NCBI RefSeq assembly: GCF_024529975.1
Contig: NZ_AP024897.1
Coordinates: 3,162,001-3,226,000, forward strand
Direction: 5' to 3'
From: Vibrio quintilis
Lineage (GTDB): Bacteria; Pseudomonadota; Gammaproteobacteria; Enterobacterales; Vibrionaceae
Length of the DNA stretch: 64,000 nt
In this document: positions 16,122 through 26,628 of the stretch, piece by piece
How positions within the stretch are numbered: the stretch's first letter is position 1
Layout: every line of letters starts with the position of its first letter
The notes under the pieces: generated by a model
The model's database searches: none
Told to the model about the DNA's origin: nothing
The model's input: the letters and a program-made list of their open reading frames with translations, nothing else
Translations under genes and position numbers: made by a program

Positions 16122-18929
16122 TTAATCTAGTTTCAGAGCGTCTTCTACTAACGCCTTCTGCTGTTTCAAATGGACCGACATATAACCGACTGCAGGTGAG
16201 GCAGATGCCGGACGCCCTGCATAACGCAATGTCGCATCATCCGGAATCGACGCACGGAAATTATGTTGACTACAGTACCATGCTCCCTGATTCTGAGGCT
16301 CTTCCTGACACCAGACAAAGTCTTTCGCATTTTCATACTCAGCAATTGCAGTCCGGACATCTTCCATTGGGAATGGATATAACTGTTCAATACGGACAAT
16401 TGCCACATCCTGCTGTTCGTTGTTTCTTCGCTGCTCCAGCAAATCGTAGTAAACCTTACCAGAGCAAAAAACAACCCGCTTGATTTGTTTTGGATCCATT
16501 TCATCAACTTCAGGAATCGCCGGCATGAAAGTCCCTTCAGACAGGTCCTCCAGAGATGAAACACACAGCGGATGTCTCAACAATGATTTCGGAGACATTA
16601 CAATCAAAGGACGACGCATCGGCCGTATGACCTGACGACGCAGCATATGGTAAACCTGAGCTGGTGTTGAAGGAACAACCACCTGCATATTTTGCTCAGC
16701 ACAAAGCTGCAAATATCGCTCAAGTCTTGCAGAGGAATGCTCTGGTCCCTGTCCCTCATATCCATGCGGCAACAGCATCGTTAACCCACACAAACGCGCC
16801 CATTTCTGTTCACCTGATGAAATGAACTGATCGATGACAACCTGAGCCCCGTTAGCAAAATCACCAAATTGAGCTTCCCAAAGTGTCAGTCCGCTTGGTT
16901 CAGCGGTTGCATAACCATATTCAAATGCCAGTACAGCTTCTTCAGAAAGCACTGAGTCAATGACCTGGAAAGGCCCCTGATTCGTATGCAGATTTTTCAA
17001 CGGGATATAAGTGCTGGCGTCATCCTGATTATGCAGCACAGAGTGTCGGTGGAAGAAGGTTCCCCGACCGGAATCCTGCCCCGAGATCCGGATACGGTTG
17101 CCGTCATCAACTAACGTCGCATAAGCCAGAATTTCCGCCATCCCCCAATCCAGTGGCTTCTCACCTTTAATCATCGCCTGACGGTCAGTATAAATTTTCT
17201 GAACACGACTTTGCAGCTTATGACTTTCAGGATACATACAGACTCGTTTACCAATATCCTTCAGGCGCTCAGTATCAAATTCATTCTTCCATGATTCATC
17301 CCAGTCATGGGAAAGATAAGGAGACCAGTCAACGGAATGCATCGCCATCGGCCGCCACTCTTTCACGACAACTTCGCCATGATCAAGCGCATCCCGGTAC
17401 TCATTGATGACCTGAGTAATTGTCCCGTCATCAACACTGCCCCGTTCGGTCAACCTATCCGCATATATCTTTCTTGGCGTTGGGTGTTTCTTGATTTTCT
17501 GATACATCAAGGGCTGGGTTGCATTAGGTTCATCTGCTTCATTGTGGCCATGACGCCGGTAGCAGACTAAATCAATCACGACATCCTGTTTAAACGCATT
17601 CCGGTAATCGAGTGCAATACGCGTGACAAACGCAACTGCCTCAGGATCATCAGCATTCACATGGAAAATCGGTGCCTGTACCATTTTTGCAATGTCAGTA
17701 CAGTACATCGTTGAACGGGTATCTCTTGGATTGGATGTGGTGAAACCAACCTGATTATTGACGACAATTCGTACCGTTCCGCCAACCTGATATCCCCGGG
17801 CCTGAGACATATTAAAGGTTTCAGCAACCACCCCCTGCCCGGCCACTGCAGAATCACCATGAACAGTGATAGGCAGAACACTTGAGCCATCTTTATCGCC
17901 TAAACGGTCCTGACGGGCACGAACAGATCCCATGACGACAGGGTTTACGATTTCCAGGTGAGACGGGTTAAATGCCAGCGCTAAATGGACATTACCGCCA
18001 GGAGTAGCAAAATCAGCAGAGAAACCCTGATGGTATTTTACATCCCCGGTTCCCCAGGTTTCATCATGCTTACCGGCAAACTCATCAAACAAATCCTGAG
18101 GACGTTTACCCAGCACATTCACCAGCATATTCAGCCTGCCGCGGTGTGCCATACCAATCACAACTTCCCGCATTCCCTGAGCACCGGCATGACGAATCAG
18201 TTCTTTCGTCATCGGGATCAAAGCATCACCACCTTCCAGAGAAAAACGTTTAGCTCCGGGGAATTTCGCCCCCAGATAACGTTCCAAACCTTCGGCAGCA
18301 GTTAACTCTTCAAGAAACGTGATTTTTTCTTCCTTCGAGAATGAAGGCTGACCAACAACCGATTCAAGTTGCTGCTGAATCCAGCGCTTCTGCTCGGTGC
18401 TGGTCATGTGCATATACTCTGCACCAATGGAACCGCAATAAATTTTATTCAGAGATGTCTGGATATCTTTGAGCAACATGGTCTCCTGACCAATCGCAAA
18501 AGAACCAACATTAAACATCTCTTCCATATCATCGGAATTGAGATTATGAAAAGAAGGGTCAAGCTCGGCCACAGGCGGGCGTTGCCATAAACCCAGAGGG
18601 TCTAATTTCGCCGCTTCATGTCCCCGGAAGCGGTACGCATTGATTAACTGTAATACTCTTACCTGTTTAGCATCGACATCAGGATCACTAACTTGGACAT
18701 TGTAATGCTTTGTCTCTTGAGCGAGTCGACGGAAGTAGTCACGGACACGTGAATGGGGTTGTTCTGCAACATCACCCGGGCTTGGTAGCCCTTCAAAAAC
18801 ACGTTTCCACTCCTCACTTACCAGATCGGGGTCACTTAAATAGAGTTCGTAGAGATCTTCTACATACGTTGCATTGGCGCCAGCCAAGTGTGAAGACTCG
18901 AGCCATGCCTTCATCACGCCGTTTTGCAT
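16122..18929 (-). CDS. sucA: 2-oxoglutarate dehydrogenase E1 (thiamine-dependent)
   Basis: 935 residues, normal length, starting [20 protein letters not shown]. Thiamine diphosphate/Mg site is in [19 protein letters not shown] and the following VNNQVGFTT; the E1 core includes [15 protein letters not shown]. It decarboxylates 2-oxoglutarate and loads succinyl onto SucB lipoyl groups. It lies downstream of sdhB with a UUCG-capped hairpin between. Confidence 0.98.
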   Translation of the reverse strand: MQNGVMKAWLESSHLAGANATYVEDLYELYLSDPDLVSEEWKRVFEGLPSPGDVAEQPHSRVRDYFRRLAQETKHYNVQVSDPDVDAKQVRVLQLINAYRFRGHEAAKLDPLGLWQRPPVAELDPSFHNLNSDDMEEMFNVGSFAIGQETMLLKDIQTSLNKIYCGSIGAEYMHMTSTEQKRWIQQQLESVVGQPSFSKEEKITFLEELTAAEGLERYLGAKFPGAKRFSLEGGDALIPMTKELIRHAGAQGMREVVIGMAHRGRLNMLVNVLGKRPQDLFDEFAGKHDETWGTGDVKYHQGFSADFATPGGNVHLALAFNPSHLEIVNPVVMGSVRARQDRLGDKDGSSVLPITVHGDSAVAGQGVVAETFNMSQARGYQVGGTVRIVVNNQVGFTTSNPRDTRSTMYCTDIAKMVQAPIFHVNADDPEAVAFVTRIALDYRNAFKQDVVIDLVCYRRHGHNEADEPNATQPLMYQKIKKHPTPRKIYADRLTERGSVDDGTITQVINEYRDALDHGEVVVKEWRPMAMHSVDWSPYLSHDWDESWKNEFDTERLKDIGKRVCMYPESHKLQSRVQKIYTDRQAMIKGEKPLDWGMAEILAYATLVDDGNRIRISGQDSGRGTFFHRHSVLHNQDDASTYIPLKNLHTNQGPFQVIDSVLSEEAVLAFEYGYATAEPSGLTLWEAQFGDFANGAQVVIDQFISSGEQKWARLCGLTMLLPHGYEGQGPEHSSARLERYLQLCAEQNMQVVVPSTPAQVYHMLRRQVIRPMRRPLIVMSPKSLLRHPLCVSSLEDLSEGTFMPAIPEVDEMDPKQIKRVVFCSGKVYYDLLEQRRNNEQQDVAIVRIEQLYPFPMEDVRTAIAEYENAKDFVWCQEEPQNQGAWYCSQHNFRASIPDDATLRYAGRPASASPAVGYMSVHLKQQKALVEDALKLD

Positions 18930-18984
18930 ATTTTCCCTTTACCAGTAGTTTTCACGTTTGCTGCGGTCTTAGCCGAGCTCTTAA

Positions 18985-19002
18985 GCAGGCCCGAAGGCCT
19001 GC
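18985..19002 (-). repeat. UUCG-tetraloop hairpin in the sdhB-sucA gap
   Basis: On the minus-strand transcript GCAGGCC-TTCG-GGCCTGC forms a 7-bp GC-rich stem with a UUCG loop. No T-run follows. It is likely an mRNA stability or processing element inside the sdh-suc transcript. Confidence 0.6.
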
Positions 19003-19020
19003 AATTCTTATACTTCTGTT

Positions 19021-19731
19021 CTAAATCGAGCGTTTGATCAGCATGGATTTCACATGACCAATCGCTTTCGTCGGATTCAGTCCTTTAGGACAAACACTGA
19101 CACAGTTCATAATGCCATGACAACGGAAAACGCTAAATGCATCGTCCAGATCAGATAAACGTTCTTCTGTTGCTGTATCACGGCTATCAATCAGCCAGCG
19201 ATAAGCGGCCAGTAATCCGGCGGGTCCAATAAACTTATCCGGGTTCCACCAGAACGACGGACAAGACGTTGAACAACACGCACACATAATACACTCGTAC
19301 AATCCGTCCAAATGCTTACGTTCATCCGGAGACTGCAGGTTTTCACGCGATGGCGGTAAATTGCCTTCTGATATTAAATAAGGTTTTACCTTTGCATAAT
19401 TATCATAAAACTGCGCCATATCAACAATTAAGTCACGAATAACCGGCAAACCGGGTAGTGGTCGGATGACTATCTTATCTGAGGATAATTCAGACAGCGG
19501 TGTAATACACGCTAATCCGTTTTTTCCGTTCATATTCAGCCCGTCAGAACCACAGACACCTTCCCGGCACGAACGGCGAAATGCAATGGATGGATCCTGT
19601 TCTTTCAGTAAAATTAATGCATCCAGAACCATCATGTCAGAGCCTTCAGGAACTTCCAGCGTATAATCCTTCATATAAGGCTTATTATCGACATCCGGGT
19701 TGTAGCGATACAAAGAGAAGCTTAATTTCAT
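19021..19731 (-). CDS. sdhB: succinate dehydrogenase iron-sulfur subunit
   Basis: 236 residues. The ATG at 19731 follows GGAGG by 8 nt; a GTG one codon earlier is less likely. The [2Fe-2S] site is CREGVCGSDGLNMNGKNGLAC in outline, and the [4Fe-4S]/[3Fe-4S] sites are in CIMCACCSTSCP and CHGIMNCVSVCPKGLNP. It carries electrons from SdhA to quinone in the inner membrane. It is preceded closely by sdhA. Confidence 0.97.
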   Translation of the reverse strand: MKLSFSLYRYNPDVDNKPYMKDYTLEVPEGSDMMVLDALILLKEQDPSIAFRRSCREGVCGSDGLNMNGKNGLACITPLSELSSDKIVIRPLPGLPVIRDLIVDMAQFYDNYAKVKPYLISEGNLPPSRENLQSPDERKHLDGLYECIMCACCSTSCPSFWWNPDKFIGPAGLLAAYRWLIDSRDTATEERLSDLDDAFSVFRCHGIMNCVSVCPKGLNPTKAIGHVKSMLIKRSI

Positions 19732-19745
19732 CACATGTTCCTCCC

Positions 19746-21512
19746 CTAGTATGTTCTGACTTTTGGTGGAAATGCATCACGGTGAACCGGCGCCATATTG
19801 ACTGAACGCTTGTTCATCTGCTCTGTTTCCGGATTATAAATTGAGTGACACAACCAGTTGTCATCATCACGTTCAGGGTAATCAAACCGGGCATGTGCGC
19901 CACGACTTTCGGTACGATAATTGGCAGCAACAGCTGTAGAATAGGCTGTTTCCATCAAATTATCGAGCTCAAGACATTCCACTCTCTGGGTATTGAATTC
20001 ACTGGATTTGTCAGCCAGATGGGCATTTTTCAGACGCTCACGAATCTCTTTCAGCTCTTCTAAACCTTTCGCCATCGCATCACCTTCCCGGAAAACAGAG
20101 AAGCTATGCTGCATACAATTTTGCAGGTCTTTACGAATCTGAACCGGATCTTCACCACCCGTACTGTTTTCCCAGCGCAAATAACGACTGAGAGATGCTT
20201 CAATATCTGAATCAGTTGCATCTCGGGATTCAGATTGAGCTGCCAGAGTCTCCCCGAGATGCAGACCAGTTGCACGACCGAAGACCACCAGATCAAGCAG
20301 TGAGTTTCCGCCCAAACGATTCGCACCGTGAACAGAAACCGATGCGATTTCGCCGCAGGCAAACAAGCCCTGAACATCAACATCTTCTCCGGAAGCATTC
20401 TGCTTCAATGCCTGCCCGGAGACCTGAGTCGGCACACCGCCCATCATATAGTGACAGGTTGGAATCACCGGAATCGGTTCTTTTACCGGATCAACGTGAG
20501 CAAAGGTGCGGGACAACTCACAGATTCCCGGCAAACGGGACTCCAGCACATCGCCACCCAGATGATCAAGCTTGAGTTTGATGTGCGGCCCCCACGGACC
20601 ATCACATCCACGCCCTTCACGGATTTCGATCATCATTGAACGGGCAACAACATCCCGGCCAGCAAGATCTTTTGCATTCGGTGCGTAGCGTTCCATAAAG
20701 CGTTCACCATCTTTATTCAGCAGGTAACCCCCTTCGCCACGGCAACCTTCTGTTACAAGCACTCCAGCACCGGCAATGCCTGTCGGATGGAACTGCCACA
20801 TTTCCATATCCTGCATCGGCACACCAGCCCGCAGGGCCATACCAACACCATCACCGGTGTTAATATGCGCATTTGTGGTTGATGCATAAATACGGCCGGC
20901 ACCACCTGTCGCTAAAATAGTCGCTTTCGATTTAAAGTAGCAAACTTCGCCTGTTTCCATACATAACGCCGTACAACCAACAACAGCCCCATCCTGGTTT
21001 TTCACCAAATCTAATGCATACCATTCAGAAAAGATGGTTGTCTGGTGCTTAATATTCTGTTGATACAATGTATGTAATAAGGCATGGCCTGTCCGGTCTG
21101 CTGCTGCTGCCGTTCTTGCAGCCTGCTCGCCACCGAATTCTTTTGACTGACCGCCAAACGGACGCTGATAAATTTTACCGTTGTCGAATCTTGAGAATGG
21201 TAGCCCCATCCGTTCCAATTCAATCACCGATTCAGGACCATTTTTACACATGTACTCGATTGCATTCTGATCACCAATATAATCAGAACCTTTGACCGTA
21301 TCGTACATGTGCCACTGCCAGTTGTCCTCATGTGAATTACCGAGAGCAACAGTAATTCCGCCCTGAGCAGAGACGGTATGAGAACGGGTTGGAAAAACTT
21401 TAGATAACAAGGCACAAGTTAAGCCTTGTTCTGAAACCTGTAATGCAGCACGCATACCTGCACCACCAGCGCCGATAACAACGGCGTCAAATTCTCGAAC
21501 TGGAATAGCCAC
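19746..21512 (-). CDS. sdhA: succinate dehydrogenase flavoprotein subunit
   Basis: 588 residues, full length. An FAD-binding [12 protein letters not shown] motif is followed by [13 protein letters not shown], whose histidine is the covalent FAD site. Substrate-site residues lie in FHPTG and in HYMMGGVPT. It oxidises succinate to fumarate. It abuts sdhD with no gap. Confidence 0.98.
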   Translation of the reverse strand: MAIPVREFDAVVIGAGGAGMRAALQVSEQGLTCALLSKVFPTRSHTVSAQGGITVALGNSHEDNWQWHMYDTVKGSDYIGDQNAIEYMCKNGPESVIELERMGLPFSRFDNGKIYQRPFGGQSKEFGGEQAARTAAAADRTGHALLHTLYQQNIKHQTTIFSEWYALDLVKNQDGAVVGCTALCMETGEVCYFKSKATILATGGAGRIYASTTNAHINTGDGVGMALRAGVPMQDMEMWQFHPTGIAGAGVLVTEGCRGEGGYLLNKDGERFMERYAPNAKDLAGRDVVARSMMIEIREGRGCDGPWGPHIKLKLDHLGGDVLESRLPGICELSRTFAHVDPVKEPIPVIPTCHYMMGGVPTQVSGQALKQNASGEDVDVQGLFACGEIASVSVHGANRLGGNSLLDLVVFGRATGLHLGETLAAQSESRDATDSDIEASLSRYLRWENSTGGEDPVQIRKDLQNCMQHSFSVFREGDAMAKGLEELKEIRERLKNAHLADKSSEFNTQRVECLELDNLMETAYSTAVAANYRTESRGAHARFDYPERDDDNWLCHSIYNPETEQMNKRSVNMAPVHRDAFPPKVRTY

Positions 21513-21860
21513 TTAAACACCCCACAATACGAATAAACCAGAAAAAAAGTACCCCAGCAGCGCGGTGACAACCAGAAGCTGCAGCAATCCTCTTAACAAG
21601 ACCTGCTTAACGTAGTCTGTCAGCACTTGCCATAAACCAATCCATCCATGAATCAGCACACAGCTCAGGGTTAACATTGTGAATATTTTAGTGAACAAGC
21701 TACCCCAGAAATGAGACCATAGCTCGTAGGTGATGGTGCCTGAAAAAACAAAAAAGCATACGAGATAAAGCGTATACAAGGCCATAATAATTGCGGTCGC
21801 ACGTATCAACAGAAAATCATGAACGCCGTTACGACCCACTGAAGAAACGTGTTTTACCAT
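21513..21860 (-). CDS. sdhD: succinate dehydrogenase membrane anchor SdhD
   Basis: 115 residues with three predicted membrane helices. RNGVHDFLLIRATAIIMALY is the usual start of SdhD, and HGWIGLWQVLTDYV holds the region of the haem/quinone site. Its start overlaps the sdhC end by 7 bp. Confidence 0.94.
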   Translation of the reverse strand: MVKHVSSVGRNGVHDFLLIRATAIIMALYTLYLVCFFVFSGTITYELWSHFWGSLFTKIFTMLTLSCVLIHGWIGLWQVLTDYVKQVLLRGLLQLLVVTALLGYFFSGLFVLWGV

Positions 21861-22231
21861 ACTAGTATTCCCGCTAAAAGAGATAGAAAGACGGTGGCGC
21901 CAAAAGCGATTTTCGCAGTCTGAGTTCCTGATTCAAGCTCTTCGAAATAGCCTAAATCCATGATCAGATGCCGGATTCCACCAACAATATGATAAGACAA
22001 CGCAGTCAATATTCCCCATAAGATAAACTTCATAAAGAAGTGGCCGGCTATACCAGAGACATATTGAAAACCTTCAGGAGATGAGAGTGAAACCGATAAG
22101 AGCCATAGCAGAATTCCAATGGCCACAAACGTAATCACTCCTGTCATTCTGTGAAGAATGGAAGCAATAGCCGTGACCGGAAACCGCATGGTCTGTAAAT
22201 CGAGATTCACAGGTCTGGACTTTTCTTTCAC
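21854..22231 (-). CDS. sdhC: succinate dehydrogenase cytochrome b556 subunit SdhC
   Basis: 125 residues from a GTG start, beginning KEKSRPVNLDLQTMRFPVTA. It has three membrane helices; SILHRMTGVITF holds the quinone-site residues and SYHIVGGIRHLIMDLGY the haem-ligand histidine. It is the first gene of sdhCDAB-sucABCD. Confidence 0.95.
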   Translation of the reverse strand: MKEKSRPVNLDLQTMRFPVTAIASILHRMTGVITFVAIGILLWLLSVSLSSPEGFQYVSGIAGHFFMKFILWGILTALSYHIVGGIRHLIMDLGYFEELESGTQTAKIAFGATVFLSLLAGILVW

Positions 22232-22641
22232 AATTTGCTCACTCAGCTTTTGATAAGCATTTTATATAGTTATAAACAAAAAAGTCAGTACTAACTGACA
22301 AAAATAACATTTTCTAAACAAATTCAATTCGTATACGGAAAAAATTGATAAATAATTGTTAAAAACCGAAAGTAAAGTGTAACAAAAATTTATTTACTGT
22401 TTATTTTATTATGCCGCTAAAACTGACTTATCCTTAGACAATATAAGATTTGCAACACTTTAATACAATTGATGTAACAATTTTTGCTACGCAGAACATA
22501 TTTTTAACTTATTTCGCGAAAAAAAGGCAATTGAGTGCACACATCATAGGAGAAAAATTGACTTTAAAGTATTCCGGGGTAAGAATTTGCTTCGAAAACA
22601 TCCTGGGCGGATTAATAAAAAATACATAAGGAGATTGTGTT
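22232..22641. other. divergent sdhC / gltA promoter region
   Basis: 410 bp of AT-rich DNA holding promoters for the sdh-suc operon and for gltA. GTTAA-like words around 22358-22380 recall ArcA half-sites but do not form a convincing repeat. gltA has a clear AAGGAG ribosome-binding site just before 22642. No ORF seen. Confidence 0.5.
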
Positions 22642-23931
22642 ATGGCAGATAAAAAAGCGACCCTTCATATTGAAGGTAAAGCGCCAATTGAGCTGCCAAT
22701 TATCAATGGTTCAATCGGACCTGAGGTAATTGATGTTCGTCAGCTGGGAGCAAATGGTTACTTTACTTTTGATCCGGGTTTTCTTGCCACTGCATCCTGT
22801 GAATCTCAAATCACCTACATTGACGGAAACAAAGGTATCCTGCTACACCGTGGCTTTCCTATTGATCAGTTAGCCAATAACGCTGATTATTTAGAAGTTT
22901 GTTACATTCTTCTTTATGGGGAAGCACCTAACAGAAAGCAATACGAAGCTTTCCGGACAACGATTTCACGCCACACGATGGTTCATGAACAAATCGCAAG
23001 CTTTTTCCATGGTTTCCGGCGGGATGCTCACCCAATGGCGATTATGGTTGGTGTTGTTGGTGCTTTGGCAGCTTTCTATCACGACTCACTGGATATTAAC
23101 AATGACAGCCACCGTGAAATCGCGGCATACCGGTTAATGTCAAAAATGCCGACTCTGGCGGCTATGTGTTATAAATACTCTGTCGGTCAGCCGTTTATCT
23201 ATCCCCGTAATGATCTTGGATATGCGGAAAACTTCCTTCATATGATGTTTGCAACACCTTGTGAAGAGTATGATGTCAATCCAATCGTTGCGAGAGCAAT
23301 GGATAAAATATTCACACTTCATGCGGACCATGAACAGAATGCATCCACCTCAACCGTTCGCCTGGCAGGCTCGTCAGGTGCAAACCCATTCGCGTGTATC
23401 GCCGCAGGTATAGCATCCCTGTGGGGGCCTGCGCATGGTGGCGCGAATGAAGCATGTTTGCGCATGCTTGAAGAAATCGGCAGCGTAGAACGTATCCCTG
23501 AGTTTATTGTGCGGGCAAAAGATAAAGATGACCCATTCCGGTTAATGGGCTTCGGTCACCGGGTTTATAAAAACTATGACCCGAGAGCAACTGTTATGCG
23601 GGAAGCCTGCCATGAGGTTCTGAAAGAACTGAATATTGATGATCCGTTGCTTGATGTGGCGATGGAGCTGGAAAAAATAGCTTTATCTGATGAATATTTT
23701 GTTGATAAAAAGCTCTATCCAAACGTCGATTTTTATTCCGGAATTATTCTGAAAGCGATCGGAATACCGGTTTCAATGTTTACCGTAATATTCGCTATGT
23801 CGCGGACGATCGGCTGGATTGCTCACTGGAATGAAATGCACAGTGATCCCGAAAGCCGGATTGGCAGACCAAGACAGCTTTATACCGGGAAAAAAATGCG
23901 GGATTTCACTGCATTACATGAACGGGAATAA
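22642..23931 (+). CDS. gltA: citrate synthase (type II, NADH-regulated)
   Basis: 429 residues, the length of the hexameric gammaproteobacterial enzyme. Active-site residues lie in [21 protein letters not shown] and [14 protein letters not shown], with an aspartate in YPNVDFYSG. It condenses acetyl-CoA and oxaloacetate. Divergent from the sdh operon; a bidirectional terminator follows. Confidence 0.98.
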   Translation: MADKKATLHIEGKAPIELPIINGSIGPEVIDVRQLGANGYFTFDPGFLATASCESQITYIDGNKGILLHRGFPIDQLANNADYLEVCYILLYGEAPNRKQYEAFRTTISRHTMVHEQIASFFHGFRRDAHPMAIMVGVVGALAAFYHDSLDINNDSHREIAAYRLMSKMPTLAAMCYKYSVGQPFIYPRNDLGYAENFLHMMFATPCEEYDVNPIVARAMDKIFTLHADHEQNASTSTVRLAGSSGANPFACIAAGIASLWGPAHGGANEACLRMLEEIGSVERIPEFIVRAKDKDDPFRLMGFGHRVYKNYDPRATVMREACHEVLKELNIDDPLLDVAMELEKIALSDEYFVDKKLYPNVDFYSGIILKAIGIPVSMFTVIFAMSRTIGWIAHWNEMHSDPESRIGRPRQLYTGKKMRDFTALHERE

Positions 23932-23952
23932 GCCGGATAACAAACGAAAAAC

Positions 23953-23980
23953 AAGAAGCGGGCTCCAAAGCCCGCTTCTT
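23953..23980. terminator. bidirectional terminator between gltA and the NIF3-like gene
   Basis: AAGAAGCGGGCT pairs perfectly with AGCCCGCTTCTT around CCAA. It serves gltA on plus and the convergent gene on minus. Confidence 0.85.
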
Positions 23981-23983
23981 TCG

Positions 23984-24736
23984 TTATACCGGATTATCAA
24001 TGTCAATAAATGTCACATCGAGCTCATGGTGCTCAGCCAGCCATTCACCCAAGGCTTTGACGCCATAACGTTCAGTTGCATGATGTCCGGCCGAAAAGAA
24101 ATGAACCCCCTGCTCCCGTGCACTGTATGTGGTTCTTTCAGAAATTTCACCGGATATGAATGCATCCAGCCCTTTAGCCGCAGCCAGTTCGATATAATCC
24201 TGACCGCCGCCGGTACACCAGCCAATCGTATGTATCACCTTGTGTCCGGCTGAGATATGAAGCGGTTTACGCTCAAGCACCTGTTCAATCTTCTGACCAA
24301 ATACTTCCGCATCTAAAGGCTGAGATAAAGTACCATACATCGCGACAGACTGGGGATGCTCTTCCAGCCCGCCTGCAACCTGAATGCCGAGTAAGTCAGC
24401 CAGCCTCGCGTTATTTCCCAGCTCGGGATGGATATCAAGCGGAAGATGGTAAGCATAAAGGTTGATATCATGTTTGACTAAAGAGCGAATGCGTTTGCCT
24501 TTCATACCTCGGACCGGCTCTGGCTCTCCTTTCCAAAAATATCCGTGATGCACCAGCAGTGCGTCCGCTTCAAGTTCAATGGCTTTTTCAATGAGAGCCT
24601 GAGAAGCGGTCACGCCGGTGATTACCCGTTTAACCTCTGCTTTTCCTTCAATTTGTAACCCATTTGGACAGTAATCCTTCACCATTTCCGGGCGTAATTT
24701 TTCATTCAGTAATGCTTCAAGAGTAAGGTGATTCAT
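23984..24736 (-). CDS. NIF3/YbgI-family dinuclear metal protein
   Basis: 250 residues from the ATG at 24736, which follows AAGG; the frame is open 22 codons further but that part is not conserved. Metal-site motifs are VHHGYFWKG and, near the C-terminus, GHHATERYGVKALGEWL. The family (annotated GTP cyclohydrolase 1 type 2 homolog) is conserved but its reaction is not settled. Divergent from the DUF1853 gene. Confidence 0.9.
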   Translation of the reverse strand: MNHLTLEALLNEKLRPEMVKDYCPNGLQIEGKAEVKRVITGVTASQALIEKAIELEADALLVHHGYFWKGEPEPVRGMKGKRIRSLVKHDINLYAYHLPLDIHPELGNNARLADLLGIQVAGGLEEHPQSVAMYGTLSQPLDAEVFGQKIEQVLERKPLHISAGHKVIHTIGWCTGGGQDYIELAAAKGLDAFISGEISERTTYSAREQGVHFFSAGHHATERYGVKALGEWLAEHHELDVTFIDIDNPV

Positions 24737-24814
24737 AGACCTTGCCTGATTTTTATATGATAACAATGAATTCAGGCTACAATGTAGCAGCCTGTGCATC
24801 AAGAGGATACATCA

Positions 24815-25561
24815 ATGGATTTCAATCCACTCATGAAATGGATCATTCACTCACCTACATTGTTCAGCCTTAAGTATCCGGTTGTGGATGGATCGCCTTT
24901 CTCCGACGCATCTATTCCTGAAATTCAATTCAGACAGAACAACTCACGCCTCGGCTTTCTGTATCAGGATTTGTGTGCACAACTTTTTGACGCTCACCCG
25001 GATTACTCCATTGAAGCAGAAGAGCTGCAACTGACTGAAAACGGCAGAACTCTTGGCGCAATTGACTTCATCATTCATAATCACAAAACATCGGCAATTG
25101 AACACTGGGAAGTCGCAGTTAAGTTTTACCTTTTGTTGAATCAAAGGTGGTATGGACCGAATGCCAAAGATCGACTGGATAAAAAACTAAACCATATGCT
25201 GACACATCAGCTCCGGCTTTCAGAGCATCAGTTATTCATCCAACGGTATCCGCATTGGGCGACCTTAACACGTCATTTGCTGATGCAGGGAAGGCTTTAT
25301 ATCAATCCTTTTATTGATCAGTCTATCCCAACAGAATGTCTTGGCTATTCACTGAATCAATCGCAAATTCAGGGATTCTGGTGCTATCACTCGCAGGCAG
25401 ACCAGATTAACTTCCCTCTTTATACTTTAGAGAAAAACCAATGGTTAACAGGAAGCCATCAACACTGCCTTTACGAAAAAAAGCAACCGGAATATTTCAC
25501 TCACTGTATCTCAGATGAGGGGCAATTCTGGTTTATCGTTCCGGACAAGTGGCCTGGCTAA
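24815..25561 (+). CDS. DUF1853 family protein
   Basis: 248 residues from the ATG at 24815, preceded by AAGAGGA at a 7-nt spacing; a GTG seven codons earlier is less likely. The sequence FLYQDLCAQLFDAHPDYSIEAEEL and the block with EHWEVAVKFYLL and RWYGPNAKDRLDKKLNHMLTHQL fit the DUF1853 family as I recall it. The E-x-x-V-K pattern recalls restriction-like nuclease folds (inference). No signal peptide. The cellular role is unknown. Confidence 0.75.
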   Translation: MDFNPLMKWIIHSPTLFSLKYPVVDGSPFSDASIPEIQFRQNNSRLGFLYQDLCAQLFDAHPDYSIEAEELQLTENGRTLGAIDFIIHNHKTSAIEHWEVAVKFYLLLNQRWYGPNAKDRLDKKLNHMLTHQLRLSEHQLFIQRYPHWATLTRHLLMQGRLYINPFIDQSIPTECLGYSLNQSQIQGFWCYHSQADQINFPLYTLEKNQWLTGSHQHCLYEKKQPEYFTHCISDEGQFWFIVPDKWPG

Positions 25562-25659
25562 TTAATCATTCCCGCTAATGAGAAAAGGTTCTTACCCATC
25601 AGAGCCCGATATTTAACAGAAAAGTTTTACTTTGATAAGCAGAGACTCAGATGACTTTT

Positions 25660-26367
25660 CTAATTGCAGGACAAGCTATAATCCCTGACGATGAAGTCCG
25701 AACCAACAGATGAAGAGGTAATCTCAAAACCAAACCGAATGCTCTGAAGACTGGCATTACCAAACCAGTCTTCTTTTTTTAACCACTTTGAAATTGCGAC
25801 AATGTCAACTTTCTCTGCCGCAATCTTCTGTGTTCTGACAAAAGTGAAGACTTCATTCACACCATTTGTTCCCCGGTAGACATTCCAGGTGTGTCCGCCC
25901 AGGTGCAGATGATAAACGTCAGGAATCGCCATTCCCTGCGAATTATATGAGTAGGAGATCGGAGCAACATCCCCGTTGTAGTTCATCCACAACATGACTT
26001 CAAAACTGTGGTTGTCATACAACAAATCATAACTGACAACATAGTCACCACGCTTTGGAACCTGAACATCGAACTCACTCCGGCAGGAACGAAGTGAGTT
26101 CACCTCAATACTCTGCTCCGAAGAAACATGCGGGTATGCTTTGACACCATGACTATGGGGATGCTTCGCCCAAACGCCCCAGTTTTTAGCTGAATTGACC
26201 CACAAACATTGGGTGCCAGCGCCTTCTCCCCATATATTGTTATAAATGTTGTATTCATTATTAATATATGTGCCTTGCCGATCACAGGATGACCAGTTTG
26301 CAGCATTGACATAAAATGTCAGCGCTGACAAAAAAAGTACAACCATTGCGAGGCACCTGTTGTTCAT
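25660..26367 (-). CDS. secreted GH12 endoglucanase/xyloglucanase
   Basis: 235 residues with signal peptide (about 1-22). GH12 landmarks are visible: YNIYNNIWGEGAGTQCLWVN near the N-terminus, the SFEVMLWMNY strand with the likely nucleophile E123, WNVYRGTNGVNEVFTFV, and RFGFEITSSSVGSDFIV with the likely acid/base E215. The length fits a single catalytic domain with no binding module. It should cut beta-1,4-glucan or xyloglucan outside the cell. It sits alone between housekeeping genes, so it is an accessory insertion, like the GH45 gene. Confidence 0.88.
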   Translation of the reverse strand: MNNRCLAMVVLFLSALTFYVNAANWSSCDRQGTYINNEYNIYNNIWGEGAGTQCLWVNSAKNWGVWAKHPHSHGVKAYPHVSSEQSIEVNSLRSCRSEFDVQVPKRGDYVVSYDLLYDNHSFEVMLWMNYNGDVAPISYSYNSQGMAIPDVYHLHLGGHTWNVYRGTNGVNEVFTFVRTQKIAAEKVDIVAISKWLKKEDWFGNASLQSIRFGFEITSSSVGSDFIVRDYSLSCN

Positions 26368-26582
26368 ATACTTCCTTACAAACCCATCCTGAATCCTTCA
26401 GAGAAAATACCACCAAATCAGGAAATAAATGAATCGTGTTTTGTTACACCTTGATGAGATTTCAAAGCAGTTCATGTTTTCAGAGAATTTTGTTGAGCGG
26501 GATGAAATTAACCAGGCCGGTGAGTCACCGAATAGAGACAAAACCACAATGCTGAGATTTCATATATAAAACTTTACACATA

Positions 26583-26607
26583 AAAAGACAAACCAGTTTC
26601 TGGTTTG
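26583..26607 (-). terminator. terminator downstream of pgm
   Basis: CAAACCAG and CTGGTTTG pair around TTT. On the minus strand the stem is followed by TCTTTTTA. It lies 22 bp after the pgm stop. Confidence 0.75.
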
Positions 26608-26628
26608 CCCTTTTCAATTCAATCAGGT

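Noticed and set aside
20195..20575. 126-codon open frame antisense to sdhA
   Set aside because: Fully inside a highly conserved gene on the other strand; typical shadow frame.
22358..22384. ArcA binding site upstream of sdhC
   Set aside because: GTTAA-like words occur but not at the expected direct-repeat spacing; the assignment would be guesswork.
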